From contig JADJRG010000022.1 of the NCBI GenBank assembly GCA_016712315.1, forward strand, positions 434,001 to 498,000: a stretch of DNA of 64,000 nt. The letters are read 5' to 3'. Below, piece after piece: positions 42,749 to 50,586 of the stretch; position 1 is the first letter of the stretch; every line of letters begins with the position of its first letter. Position numbers and translations under genes: made by a program. The notes under the pieces were generated by a model, which saw only the letters and a program-made list of their open reading frames with translations, had not been told where the DNA came from and did not search any database. The stretch comes from Nannocystis sp. GTDB taxonomy: Bacteria > Myxococcota_A > Polyangia > Nannocystales > Nannocystaceae.

Positions 42749-43288
42749 ATGCATCCACCGCTCGACCTCCTCCCCTCGCAGCCCGCCCCCGACGATCTCC
42801 AGACCGAGGTCTTCCGCCGCGACCACCCCCAATTCCCCGCGCGCCCGCCGGCCCTGCGCGTCGTCCCGCCCCCGATGGGTGAAGCCACCACCCTGCTCGG
42901 CGGCGTCGACCCCACCCCGAGGGACCTCACGCTCGCCACCGAGGTCCTCCCTGGCATGGGCGGCGACCACCTACCTCCACCGAGGCTCGCGACGAGCCCG
43001 AGCAGCGCCCTCCAGCCCCCACCGACGCCGACGCCGACGCCCCCGCGCCCGTCGATCGCCCATCACCCCAAGTTCCTCATCGTCCTCACGATCCTCGTCG
43101 CCCTCACCACTGCCACCTCCGTCGCCCTCGCGATCCTGATCATCCGCGACCGCACCCGCCTCCTACCGCCGCCGCCGACCGCCACTTCCATCGTCGTCGA
43201 TCGCGCCGATCGGCTGCTCCGTCCCCTGCTCGACCACCTACACGCGCGCCCGCCCGCCGACGCGCAGCACCTCGCCATCGCCCCCTGA
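42749..43288 (+). CDS. One-helix membrane protein, T6SS cluster, unknown
   Basis: A 179-residue protein. The N-terminal 105 residues are Pro-rich and have no clear fold. One membrane helix follows (FLIVLTILVALTTATSVALAILII, about 111-134), then a basic stop-transfer and a short C-terminal helix (VDRADRLLRPLLDHLHARPP). There is no signal peptide, so the N-terminus is most likely cytosolic and the short tail periplasmic. It lies 17 bp before the peptidase fusion gene, so the two are probably co-expressed. No family recognised. Confidence 0.65.
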   Translation: MHPPLDLLPSQPAPDDLQTEVFRRDHPQFPARPPALRVVPPPMGEATTLLGGVDPTPRDLTLATEVLPGMGGDHLPPPRLATSPSSALQPPPTPTPTPPRPSIAHHPKFLIVLTILVALTTATSVALAILIIRDRTRLLPPPPTATSIVVDRADRLLRPLLDHLHARPPADAQHLAIAP

Positions 43289-43304
43289 TCTGCCGCTCAC
43301 GCCG

Positions 43305-44852
43305 ATGCCACCGCCTCTACAGCGCCCCGCGCGGCCACGCGCCCTGCTCATCCACCACAGCGCTCCGGCGCAGCCGTGGCGCGCCCTCGTCCTCCGCGGG
43401 CCCACCGTCACGATCGGCGCCGCCCCCACCTGTGATCTGATCCTCGACAGCCCTGGAGTCGCTCCCCGCCACTGCACCCTCCACCAGCGCCCGCGCGGCT
43501 TCCTCTTGCACGACCACGGCGCCCCCCTCGGCACCTACCTCGACGCCCGCCGCCTGCTCGCCCCGATCACCCTCACGGCCGCCGCCGCCCTCACGATCGG
43601 CCCGCACCACCTCCACATCGTCCCTCTGCCCGACCCGCCCCACCCCTGCCCGCGCCCAGCCTCCCCCCCAGCGCCACCGGTTCACCTGCCGGCACGTCCC
43701 CAACCCCACCTCGCGGCCACGTCACCACCTCGCCCGCTCTTGCTCGCCGGCCTCGGCCTCTGCGCCGCCACCAGCGCCCTCACCCTCACCCTCGCCTTCA
43801 TCGCCCTCATCGCCGATCCCCCGCCCGGCGCCTTCGCCTCGCAGATCCTCAGCGCCGCGCCCGCCCGCTCACCCGCCGCGCCAGCCGCGCCAGCCGCGAC
43901 CACACAAACCCATCCGCCAGCCACCGAATCAACCCCCGCACCAGCCCTCACCAACCACTCGAGCGCGCTACCCCAGCGAACCGCCCACCTCGCCCAAGCG
44001 CGCCCCCCTGCCCCGCGCCGCGCCCTCCGCGTCGAACACGGCGAGACCTGGGCCAGCCTCGCCGAGCGCCTGGGTCGCGACGTCAACGCCCTCCAGGCCG
44101 ACAACCCGCACCTCCGCCGCCCCTTGCGTCGAGGCGATCGCCTGCGCATCGCCACCCCCGCCGCGATCACCCCGATCCACACCTGCGCCCTCCCCCTCGA
44201 GGTCCCTCGCGGCGCCCTCGCCGTCGGCCCTGTCGACCGTGGCCGCCTGCACGACGCCGTACGCCTGCCGCCCCTCCCGATCTATCACCTACGTTGCCCC
44301 GCCCACGCCTTCGCCAGCAGCGCCACCGCCGCCCAGCTCATCGCCGCGATCACCTGCTTCCGCGATCACACCGGCTACCGCGGCGAGCTCGTGATCGGCG
44401 ATCTCAGCCGCGAGTCCGGCGGCCCGCTCGGCCCCCACCTCTCCCATCAGACCGGCCACGACGTCGATCTGTGGCTCCCCACCCTGCACGGCGACTACCT
44501 CCGCGGCTGCCACCATTGCCGCACCGACTACTGCCGCCCCGAGCCCAGCGACATCGACTGGCTCGCCACCTGGCAGCTCATCGACGCCCTCGCCGCCACC
44601 GGCGGGATCCACGTCATCTTCCTCGATCGCCAGCACCACCCGCAGCTCGCCGCCGCCGCTTTGAGCGCCGGCGTCGACCCCCAACGCGTCGCCGATCGCC
44701 TACCAGCAGCCGCTCACCCCCTGCCTCGCCCCTCCAAGCCCCCCCTCGTCCAACACGCCGACGGCCACAGCCATCACCTCCACGTCCGCTTCAAGTGCCC
44801 GGACTCCGCCCCAGAGTGCCAAACGCGCCCGAACGCGCGCGTTCGCCCGTAA
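43305..44852 (+). CDS. FHA-TM-LysM-MepA fusion: membrane-anchored murein endopeptidase of the T6SS cluster
   Basis: A 515-residue protein with an unusual domain order. Residues about 25-110 are an FHA-like fold, but the phosphothreonine contacts are lost (IGAAPT where GR is expected, APRH where SxxH is expected). One membrane helix lies at about 143-168 (LLAGLGLCAATSALTLTLAFIALIA). After a Pro/Ala/Thr linker comes a LysM motif at about 240-283 (VEHGETWASLAERLGRDVN, then RRGDRLRI). The C-terminal 220 residues are a MepA-type LAS metallopeptidase. Its zinc ligands are intact: H381 and D388 in SHQTGHDVDLW, and H493 in HHLHVRFKCP. The preceding LSRESGGPLGPHLSH also matches the family. The FHA part would be cytosolic, the LysM and peptidase periplasmic. 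It should cut D,D cross-links in peptidoglycan, perhaps to let the T6SS complex pass. Confidence 0.85.
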   Translation: MPPPLQRPARPRALLIHHSAPAQPWRALVLRGPTVTIGAAPTCDLILDSPGVAPRHCTLHQRPRGFLLHDHGAPLGTYLDARRLLAPITLTAAAALTIGPHHLHIVPLPDPPHPCPRPASPPAPPVHLPARPQPHLAATSPPRPLLLAGLGLCAATSALTLTLAFIALIADPPPGAFASQILSAAPARSPAAPAAPAATTQTHPPATESTPAPALTNHSSALPQRTAHLAQARPPAPRRALRVEHGETWASLAERLGRDVNALQADNPHLRRPLRRGDRLRIATPAAITPIHTCALPLEVPRGALAVGPVDRGRLHDAVRLPPLPIYHLRCPAHAFASSATAAQLIAAITCFRDHTGYRGELVIGDLSRESGGPLGPHLSHQTGHDVDLWLPTLHGDYLRGCHHCRTDYCRPEPSDIDWLATWQLIDALAATGGIHVIFLDRQHHPQLAAAALSAGVDPQRVADRLPAAAHPLPRPSKPPLVQHADGHSHHLHVRFKCPDSAPECQTRPNARVRP

Positions 44853-44858
44853 CCCGCC

Positions 44859-46493
44859 TTACCGGCCCAGATCCACCCGAACGATCCCGCCGTCGGGGCG
44901 CCCGCACCACAGCGCCTCACCCGCCCCTCCCACCACCACACACCCGACATCCGTCCGCCGCGCCTCGCCGCTCGCCGACCGCCCCGCGTCCACCACCCAC
45001 AGCCCCTCCTCCCGATCGATCACCCCCAACCAACCCCCCCGCGTCAGCGCCCACCCCCGCGCCGCGCCGCCGATCGACCCCAAACGCACCCGCAGCGCCT
45101 CACCCTCGCGCCGCCAGCGCGCCCCCAGATCCACCCGATGGATCCCTCCGCCCTCCTCTAGCGCCACCACCTGCTCGCCACCTGGCCCTTCGAGCAGCCC
45201 CACGATCGCCGCTCCCAGCTCGCTCACCCGCTCCGACCGCCAGCGCCGCCCCCGACGCGTCCAAAGCAGCATCTCCCCCCTCCTGTCGCCGATCACCACC
45301 CGCCCATCCTTGAGGACCACCGCCGCCGTCACCTGCTCACCGAGGCGCCTCACCGACCCGCCATCCCCACGAATCACCCACGCCTCGAGCCCCACCAGCG
45401 CCACCGCCGTCCCCTCATCGCTCACGCTCACCGCCGCCTCACCGCCGACCCCCTCGATCCGCCCCCGCGCCAGCCGCCCTCCGCAACCGCGCTCGGACCG
45501 CTCTCGCCCCACGCACCCCTCCCACAGCTCGATCCACCCCTCACCCAGCGCCGCGATCCGCTGCCCCCCCGGGCTGATCCCCACCGCACGGATCACCGCG
45601 TCACTACGCAGCTCACCCACGCGCGCCGCGCCATCCACCCCGAGTCGCCACAAACCCATCTCATCCGCGCGCCCGCTGGCCGCCACCAACCACCCAGGCG
45701 CTGCCGCCCACGGCCCCCGGGCCCCGCCGATCTCGACGATTTTCCATAACGTCTCGCGCTCACCATCGAGGATCCATCGCCCACCCGCAGCGCTCACCAG
45801 CGCGCTCCCTCCGCCGCCGATCGCGTCGATCCCCCGAAGCGCCGGGATCACCCCGAGCACCCGCCCCTGCCCCTCCTCTTTCCCTGATCCTGATCCTGCA
45901 CCCATCTCCGGCGCCATCATCAGCGCGCTCGCCGGCTCGCCCTCCGCAGCCCCCAACGCAGCGATCCACGGCGAAGCGACCCCACCCGCGAAGAGCCCCG
46001 CGCTCACCCCTACCAGGCCGATCCACAGCGGCCAAACCCGCGCCACAGCGCCGAGCGCCCGCCCTCCGACCCCCTTCGCCCCCGCCACAACAGCGCTCGC
46101 GACCCCACCGCACCCGCCAGCCACCCCTTCCGGCGCCCTCGCCATCACCTCAGGCGCCCGCCCTCGCGCCTGCGCCTGCGCCGCCGACGAAGCCCCGCTC
46201 ACCCGCATCGAGCACGCCCCAAAGCGCAGCTCGTCCTCGGGACCGACTCGCACCTCCCCCCGGATCCGCGCCCCCGTCGCTCGCAAAAATGTCCCACCCG
46301 AGCTCGACAGCTCCTCCACCGTCACCTGCTCCCCGCGCACCCGCACGCGGCACTGCGCCCGCGACACGTCCGCGAACGGCAGCCGCAGCGCCACTGCGTC
46401 CTCACCGCCGCCCCTGCCGATCACCACCGAGTCCGTCTCAAACACATACACCGCCGCAGGCCCGCGGCCGCGCTGCAAATGGATCCTGATCAT
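44859..46493 (-). CDS. FHA-TM-beta-propeller protein
   Basis: A 544-residue protein beginning MIRIHLQRGRGPAAVYVFE. The FHA domain is more canonical than in the neighbour (VIGRGGGED with G26 R27, VSRAQC with S44 but Gln for His). A Gly/Ala linker leads to one membrane helix at about 152-178 (WPLWIGLVGVSAGLFAGGVA). The C-terminal 330 residues are WD40-like beta-strand repeats (AAVSVSDEGTAVALVGLEAWV, RVVIGDRRGEMLLW, QVVALEEGGGIHRV). It converges on the MepA fusion, 6 bp from stop to stop. The propeller would be periplasmic. Role unknown; possibly a partner of the T6SS envelope complex. Confidence 0.7.
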   Translation of the reverse strand: MIRIHLQRGRGPAAVYVFETDSVVIGRGGGEDAVALRLPFADVSRAQCRVRVRGEQVTVEELSSSGGTFLRATGARIRGEVRVGPEDELRFGACSMRVSGASSAAQAQARGRAPEVMARAPEGVAGGCGGVASAVVAGAKGVGGRALGAVARVWPLWIGLVGVSAGLFAGGVASPWIAALGAAEGEPASALMMAPEMGAGSGSGKEEGQGRVLGVIPALRGIDAIGGGGSALVSAAGGRWILDGERETLWKIVEIGGARGPWAAAPGWLVAASGRADEMGLWRLGVDGAARVGELRSDAVIRAVGISPGGQRIAALGEGWIELWEGCVGRERSERGCGGRLARGRIEGVGGEAAVSVSDEGTAVALVGLEAWVIRGDGGSVRRLGEQVTAAVVLKDGRVVIGDRRGEMLLWTRRGRRWRSERVSELGAAIVGLLEGPGGEQVVALEEGGGIHRVDLGARWRREGEALRVRLGSIGGAARGWALTRGGWLGVIDREEGLWVVDAGRSASGEARRTDVGCVVVGGAGEALWCGRPDGGIVRVDLGR

Positions 46494-46619
46494 ACCCGCC
46501 GAGGTCGGCCTCGCCGGCCCCACGTTGCGCCGCTCCCCCTCATTCGCTCACTTTGAAAATAAATTCCGGCGCCCCGCAACACCCGCCCTCACCCGGCCGA
46601 CCCTCGCCTGCCGCCCCCT

Positions 46620-46723
46620 CATCAAGCGACAAACCCACACCCTGCGTCACCCCCCGAGAGACTTGTCAGGGGCGCGGAGCTCCTCCGCATCAAGCCACAA
46701 ACCCACCCACACCATGCGTCACC
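46620..46723 (+). repeat. Imperfect direct repeat overlapping the tssE start
   Basis: A copy at 46620-46651 and a copy at 46688-46723 share CATCAAGC, ACAAACCCAC and TGCGTCACC blocks, separated by 68 bp start to start. The second copy contains the ATG of tssE; in the first copy the corresponding triplet reads CTG. It looks like a local duplication of the start region followed by decay. Confidence 0.6.
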
Positions 46724-47118
46724 AACCCATCACGATCCGCCCCACGCCCCGACCCAGCGCCCTCACCGAGCGCGACCCTTCGTCGGCGATCCTCGCCAAC
46801 CTCCGCCTCATCCTCGGCACCCGCCGCGGCGAAGCCCTCGCCGCCCCCGCCCTCGGCACCATCGACCTCACCGAGCTGCTCCACAGCGATCAAAGCGCCA
46901 CCCGCACCCTCGAGGCCGGCCTCAGCGCCGCGATCCTCCGCCACGAACCGCGCCTCGATCGCGTCGACGTCAGCCTCAGCCCCGCCCCTCAGGCCGCCCT
47001 CCAACTGACGATCCGCGCCCACCTCCGCCCGCCCTTACGCCCCGCCCGCGGCCCGATCGTCTTCTACGCCCACCTCAGCGCCCTGGGCGCCCTCACCCTC
47101 ACCCACCAGCCCGCCTGA
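46714..47118 (+). CDS. tssE: T6SS baseplate protein TssE (gp25-like)
   Basis: A 134-residue protein. Family landmarks are ILANLRLILGTRRGEALAAPALGTIDLTEL (gp25 E-x-R-x-G/N-type segment in the middle of the protein) and a C-terminal strand FYAHLSALGALTLTH. TssE is a wedge-ring protein where sheath polymerisation begins. The start ATG at 46714 is the only one giving a normal-length protein. The frame is open far upstream through the antisense of an FHA gene. tssF and tssG follow, as usual. Confidence 0.85.
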   Translation: MRHQPITIRPTPRPSALTERDPSSAILANLRLILGTRRGEALAAPALGTIDLTELLHSDQSATRTLEAGLSAAILRHEPRLDRVDVSLSPAPQAALQLTIRAHLRPPLRPARGPIVFYAHLSALGALTLTHQPA

Positions 47119-47229
47119 GCGCCCTTCGCGGCGATCAGCGACCCCCTTCGCCACCGTCGCTCTGATCCTCTCCTTCTTGTCCGCGCCGCGGATCCCCGAA
47201 GCGCGCGAGCTCGCGCACCACACCCCCTC

Positions 47230-48927
47230 ATGACCGATCCCGTCGCCACCTACTACCCCGCCGAGCTCGATCGCCTCGCCGAGCTCCGTCGCGCCTTCGC
47301 CCCTGGTGAAGGCGATCCCGAAGCAGATCGACTCCTCGAAGCCATCGCCTTCCTCACCGCGGGCCTCCGCGCCCACATCGACGAAGCCGCCACCACCCTC
47401 GCCGACACCCTCTTGGAGCGCCTCCTCCCCCACTACCTCCGCCCCTTGCCCGCCACCACCATCGTCGAGTTCACCCCCAACCTCCAGGGCCTGCGCTCTC
47501 GCCAGCGCCTCACTCGCGGCCGTCTCCTCCGCGCACCCGCGATCGAGGGCACACGCCCCCGCTTTCGCACCACCGAAGACGTCGATCTCTTCCCAATCGA
47601 GCTCCTCGACGCTCAACTCACCGATCACGCCGCCTCCCCGCGCCTCAGCCTCCACCTCCGCGCCACCGAGGCTGGCGCCCGCGCCCTCGCCGATCTCCCG
47701 CCCCTCCGCCTCTACCTCTACCACCACGATCCCGCGCTGCCCGCCGCCCTCCTCCTCTGGCTCATGCGCTACTGCACCGCCATCACCGTCACCTCCGCCG
47801 GCGGCGCCCAACCCCTCCCGCCCACCAACCTCAGCGATCCCGGCTTCGCCCCCGATCGTCGCCTCCTCCCCTGGCCCCTCACCACCCCGCCCGGCCTCGC
47901 CGTCCTCTGCGAGCACCACCTCGCCCCTGACGCCCTCTTCTTCGTCGAGCTCCGCGGCATCGACAGCCGCGCTCACGCCGGCCGCGACCTCCGGATCGAC
48001 CTCGACTTCGGCCCGCAGCCGGCCGACAGCCGCCTGCCCGCGCGCCCGCCCCTGCCCGCTGCGATCACCCGCGACGTCTTCCGCCTCCATTGCGCCCCAG
48101 CCGTCAACCTCTTCGAGGTCAGCGCCGAACCCTGCCTCCATCGCCCCCTCGATCCACCCCACCGCCTCCGCGCCGATGGCGTCGCCCCCGCCCACCTCGA
48201 GGTCTTCGAGCTGCTCAGCGTCGATCGCAGCGATCGCCTGCCGCTACGCCCCGCCGCCCACGCGGAGCCGCACGAGCACGCCTACCAGCTCCACCGCCGC
48301 CTCGCCGGCGACGCCGCCTTCGACGCATCGCTGCACCTCATCCACCCCGCCGACCAAGCCCTCACCGCCGACGTCACCCTCTCCGCCCGCATGCTCTGCA
48401 CCAACCGCCAGCTCCCCCGCCTGCTCGGCCCTGGCGATCTCGCCGAAGAGGAGCGCGGCCCCCTGCTGCGCAGCTACAAGAACCTCACCCCCGTCACCCC
48501 CCCGGTACGCCCTGATCGCCGCGCCCTCGCCCAATGGCGCCGCCTCGCCCACCGCCTCGCCGCCGCCTCCACCCTCGACAGCGCCGACGCCCTCGTCGCC
48601 TTCCTCCGCCTCCACGACCTCAGCGCCGAGGCCGACGCCGCCGCCTCCGCCCGACACGCCCGCCGCCGCGCCGCCATCCGCCGCGTCGATCGCCAGCTCG
48701 CCCACCGCCTCCTCCCCGCAGGCGGCCCGCCGGTCCCTACCCTCATCACCCAGATCATCCTCGACCAGCACGAGCTCCTCGCCCTCAGCGACGCCTACCT
48801 GCTCGGCGCCGCCCTCGACCGCCTCTACGCCTCCATGACCCCCCTCGGCTGCGCCAGCCAGCTCTGCCTCGTCCTCCACCCCGCCGACCGCGAACTAACC
48901 TGGCCGATCCGCCAGGAGACCGCCTAA
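47230..48927 (+). CDS. tssF: T6SS baseplate protein TssF
   Basis: A 565-residue TssF (ImpG/VasA). The N-terminal sequence YYPAELDRLAELRRAFA and the following DPEADRLLEAIAFLTAGLRAHIDEA match the family text (Y-x-x-E-L-x-x-L, D-P-x-V-x-R-L-L-E-x-x-A-F-L-x-A). LLPHYLRPLPATTIVEF is the family's P-x-x-x-P-x-P-S segment. TssF with TssG and TssE forms the baseplate wedge. tssG starts 23 bp downstream. Confidence 0.94.
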   Translation: MTDPVATYYPAELDRLAELRRAFAPGEGDPEADRLLEAIAFLTAGLRAHIDEAATTLADTLLERLLPHYLRPLPATTIVEFTPNLQGLRSRQRLTRGRLLRAPAIEGTRPRFRTTEDVDLFPIELLDAQLTDHAASPRLSLHLRATEAGARALADLPPLRLYLYHHDPALPAALLLWLMRYCTAITVTSAGGAQPLPPTNLSDPGFAPDRRLLPWPLTTPPGLAVLCEHHLAPDALFFVELRGIDSRAHAGRDLRIDLDFGPQPADSRLPARPPLPAAITRDVFRLHCAPAVNLFEVSAEPCLHRPLDPPHRLRADGVAPAHLEVFELLSVDRSDRLPLRPAAHAEPHEHAYQLHRRLAGDAAFDASLHLIHPADQALTADVTLSARMLCTNRQLPRLLGPGDLAEEERGPLLRSYKNLTPVTPPVRPDRRALAQWRRLAHRLAAASTLDSADALVAFLRLHDLSAEADAAASARHARRRAAIRRVDRQLAHRLLPAGGPPVPTLITQIILDQHELLALSDAYLLGAALDRLYASMTPLGCASQLCLVLHPADRELTWPIRQETA

Positions 48928-48950
48928 GCCCCCGCCCCCTCATCCGCCCC

Positions 48951-50003
48951 ATGCGCCGCCCTCAGCCGCCCGAAGTCGACCTCACGCGCCCTCCCGACCT
49001 CCCCGCCCCCCCAGCCACCCCCACCGAGCGCCTCGCCGCCGCCGCTCGAGAGCCCGATCGTCACCACCTCATCGGCCTGCTCGATCTCCTCGAGCGCGCA
49101 CTCAACGCCCCGATCGGCGCGCCAGGCGGCGCCGATCCTCGCGACCTCCTCCTCCTCACCCCCGCCCATCTCGGCCACCTCGACAGCGAGATCCAAGAGA
49201 TCACCCCCCCGCCCGTCGGCCCGGGGCAACCCTGGCGAATCACCGTCAACCTGCTCGGCCTCACGGGCCCCCGCACCCCTCTCCCCCTCGCCCTCGCCGA
49301 GTCCCTGCTCCGCGCCCCGCGCCCGCTCCTCCAAGCCGCCCAACACGCCCTGCTCGCCCTACTGTACCGCGGCACCCGCCGCCTCACCGCCGGCGCCACC
49401 GCCCTCGACGATCCCTGGATCACCCGCCTGCTCGCCCTCGCCGCCCTCGACGATCCAGCCCCCCGCATCGACGGCCCCACCGCCTCGCTCCCCCCGCAAC
49501 AGCCACTCTCCGCCCCTCACCGCCTGCACCTCCTCGCCCTCAAGCTCCAAGCCCCGGTCACCGCCCGCGCCCTCACCATCGCCCTCCGCACGCTCCTCAG
49601 CGACCTCCTCCCTAGCGGGGCCACCCTCACCTGTGACGACACCGTCGCCACCGCCGTTCCCCTCGCCCCCGCCGACCACCCCCGTCTCGGCCAGAGCGCC
49701 CGCCTCGGCGCCGCCTCTCTCGCCGCACGCCGCCACCTCCGCGGCGCCGAGCTCCACCTCACCATCAGCCCGCTCACCGTCGCCGCCGCCCGTCAATTCC
49801 GCCTCGGCGCCCCCGGCCATCACCGGATCACCCAGACCCTCACCCACCTCCTCCCCCGCCCCTGGCCTTGGCGCCTCCACCTCACGATCCACGACCCCCA
49901 CACCACCCCTGCCCGCCTCGCAGCCACCCACCTCAGCGACGACGCCTGGCTCGCCCGCCGCCGCCCCGGCGTCCGCGCCCACCTCACCCAGCCATCTGTC
50001 TAA
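48951..50003 (+). CDS. tssG: T6SS baseplate protein TssG
   Basis: A 350-residue TssG (ImpH/VasB). EPDRHHLIGLLDLLERAL at the N-terminal end and the central ITVNLLGLTGPRTPLPLALAESL match the family (F-G-L-x-G-x-x-G-P-L-P). The helix-rich C-terminus ends RRRPGVRAHLTQPSV. The start ATG is chosen after tssF; the frame is open through tssF in another reading phase. It ends the T6SS cluster on this side. No VgrG, PAAR or ClpV gene follows. Confidence 0.9.
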   Translation: MRRPQPPEVDLTRPPDLPAPPATPTERLAAAAREPDRHHLIGLLDLLERALNAPIGAPGGADPRDLLLLTPAHLGHLDSEIQEITPPPVGPGQPWRITVNLLGLTGPRTPLPLALAESLLRAPRPLLQAAQHALLALLYRGTRRLTAGATALDDPWITRLLALAALDDPAPRIDGPTASLPPQQPLSAPHRLHLLALKLQAPVTARALTIALRTLLSDLLPSGATLTCDDTVATAVPLAPADHPRLGQSARLGAASLAARRHLRGAELHLTISPLTVAAARQFRLGAPGHHRITQTLTHLLPRPWPWRLHLTIHDPHTTPARLAATHLSDDAWLARRRPGVRAHLTQPSV

Positions 50004-50128
50004 CAACCCCACCAGCCCGCGACTCCAACACCCCCCAACCCGCCCACGAAGACCACCTCACCGACCAATTGGCCGCTCCCGGCCCCAGCGACCCAATCTA
50101 CCGTGGTCAGAGACCCGGGATACCCATC

Positions 50129-50234
50129 GAAGCCACAAGAGCGCCCCAAACCTCAGCGATCTGAGCGACGTGCCATGCTCCGCGCCGGCGTACACCTCAT
50201 TGAAGCCGCAAAAGCGCCCCAAACCTCAGCAATC
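50129..50234. repeat. Direct repeat pair of about 33 bp
   Basis: Copies at 50129-50161 and 50202-50234 share GAAGCC, AGCGCCCCAAACCTCAGC and ATC, with about four mismatches. The period is 73 bp. The copies lie in the gap between tssG and the HEAT-like lipoprotein. Function unknown. Confidence 0.7.
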
Positions 50235-50410
50235 GAGCCTGGGGGGCGGCGGCGATGGGACGCCAGCGGAGGGGGTCCCCCATGACTGCCGCCCACAGGC
50301 CGCCGATCGCCCCTGCAGGCCGCCCCTCTCGCGAAGTCTTCCTGCCCACAAGCGGCCGAGGACGGAGGCATGGGGGGGGCGCCGCGCCAGCGAGGGACCC
50401 ATCGCCGCCG

Positions 50411-50536
50411 ACCCCCAGGCCCCCTCAGCCCCCGCCGCGCCTGCGAGGCGCCGCCGACCCCCAGGCCCCCTCAGCCCCCGCCGCGCCTGCGAGGCGCCAC
50501 CGCCCCCCAGGCCCCCTCAGCCCCCGCGCCTGCGCG
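50411..50536. repeat. Tandem repeat, 46-bp period, about 2.6 copies
   Basis: Copy 1 is 50411-50456 and copy 2 is 50457-50502. A shortened copy 3 starts at 50503 and ends around 50536. Each unit contains CCCCCAGGCCCCCTCAGCCC and a palindromic-looking GCGCCTGCGAGGCGC. The unit could fold into small hairpins. Confidence 0.7.
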
Positions 50537-50586
50537 CCCAACAAGTCGCTAGCGCCGAGCCCGGTGCACGTCGTATTCAAGCCGAG

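Larger units (their letters stand above)
50004..50586. other. Intergenic stretch without a clear gene, with direct repeats
   Basis: This 583-bp gap after tssG has no convincing gene. The open frames inside it are Pro/Arg-rich or merely extend neighbours upstream. It contains a 33-base imperfect direct repeat (50129-50161 and 50202-50234) and a short tandem array at 50411-50536. It also has a G-rich run just before 50281 and another near 50371. No tRNA or terminator hairpin was found. Confidence 0.6.

Noticed and set aside
49633..50586. Upstream extension of the HEAT-like lipoprotein through tssG
   Set aside because: The extended frame is Pro/Ser/Arg-rich and lies over tssG; the signal peptide begins at 50587 or 50629.
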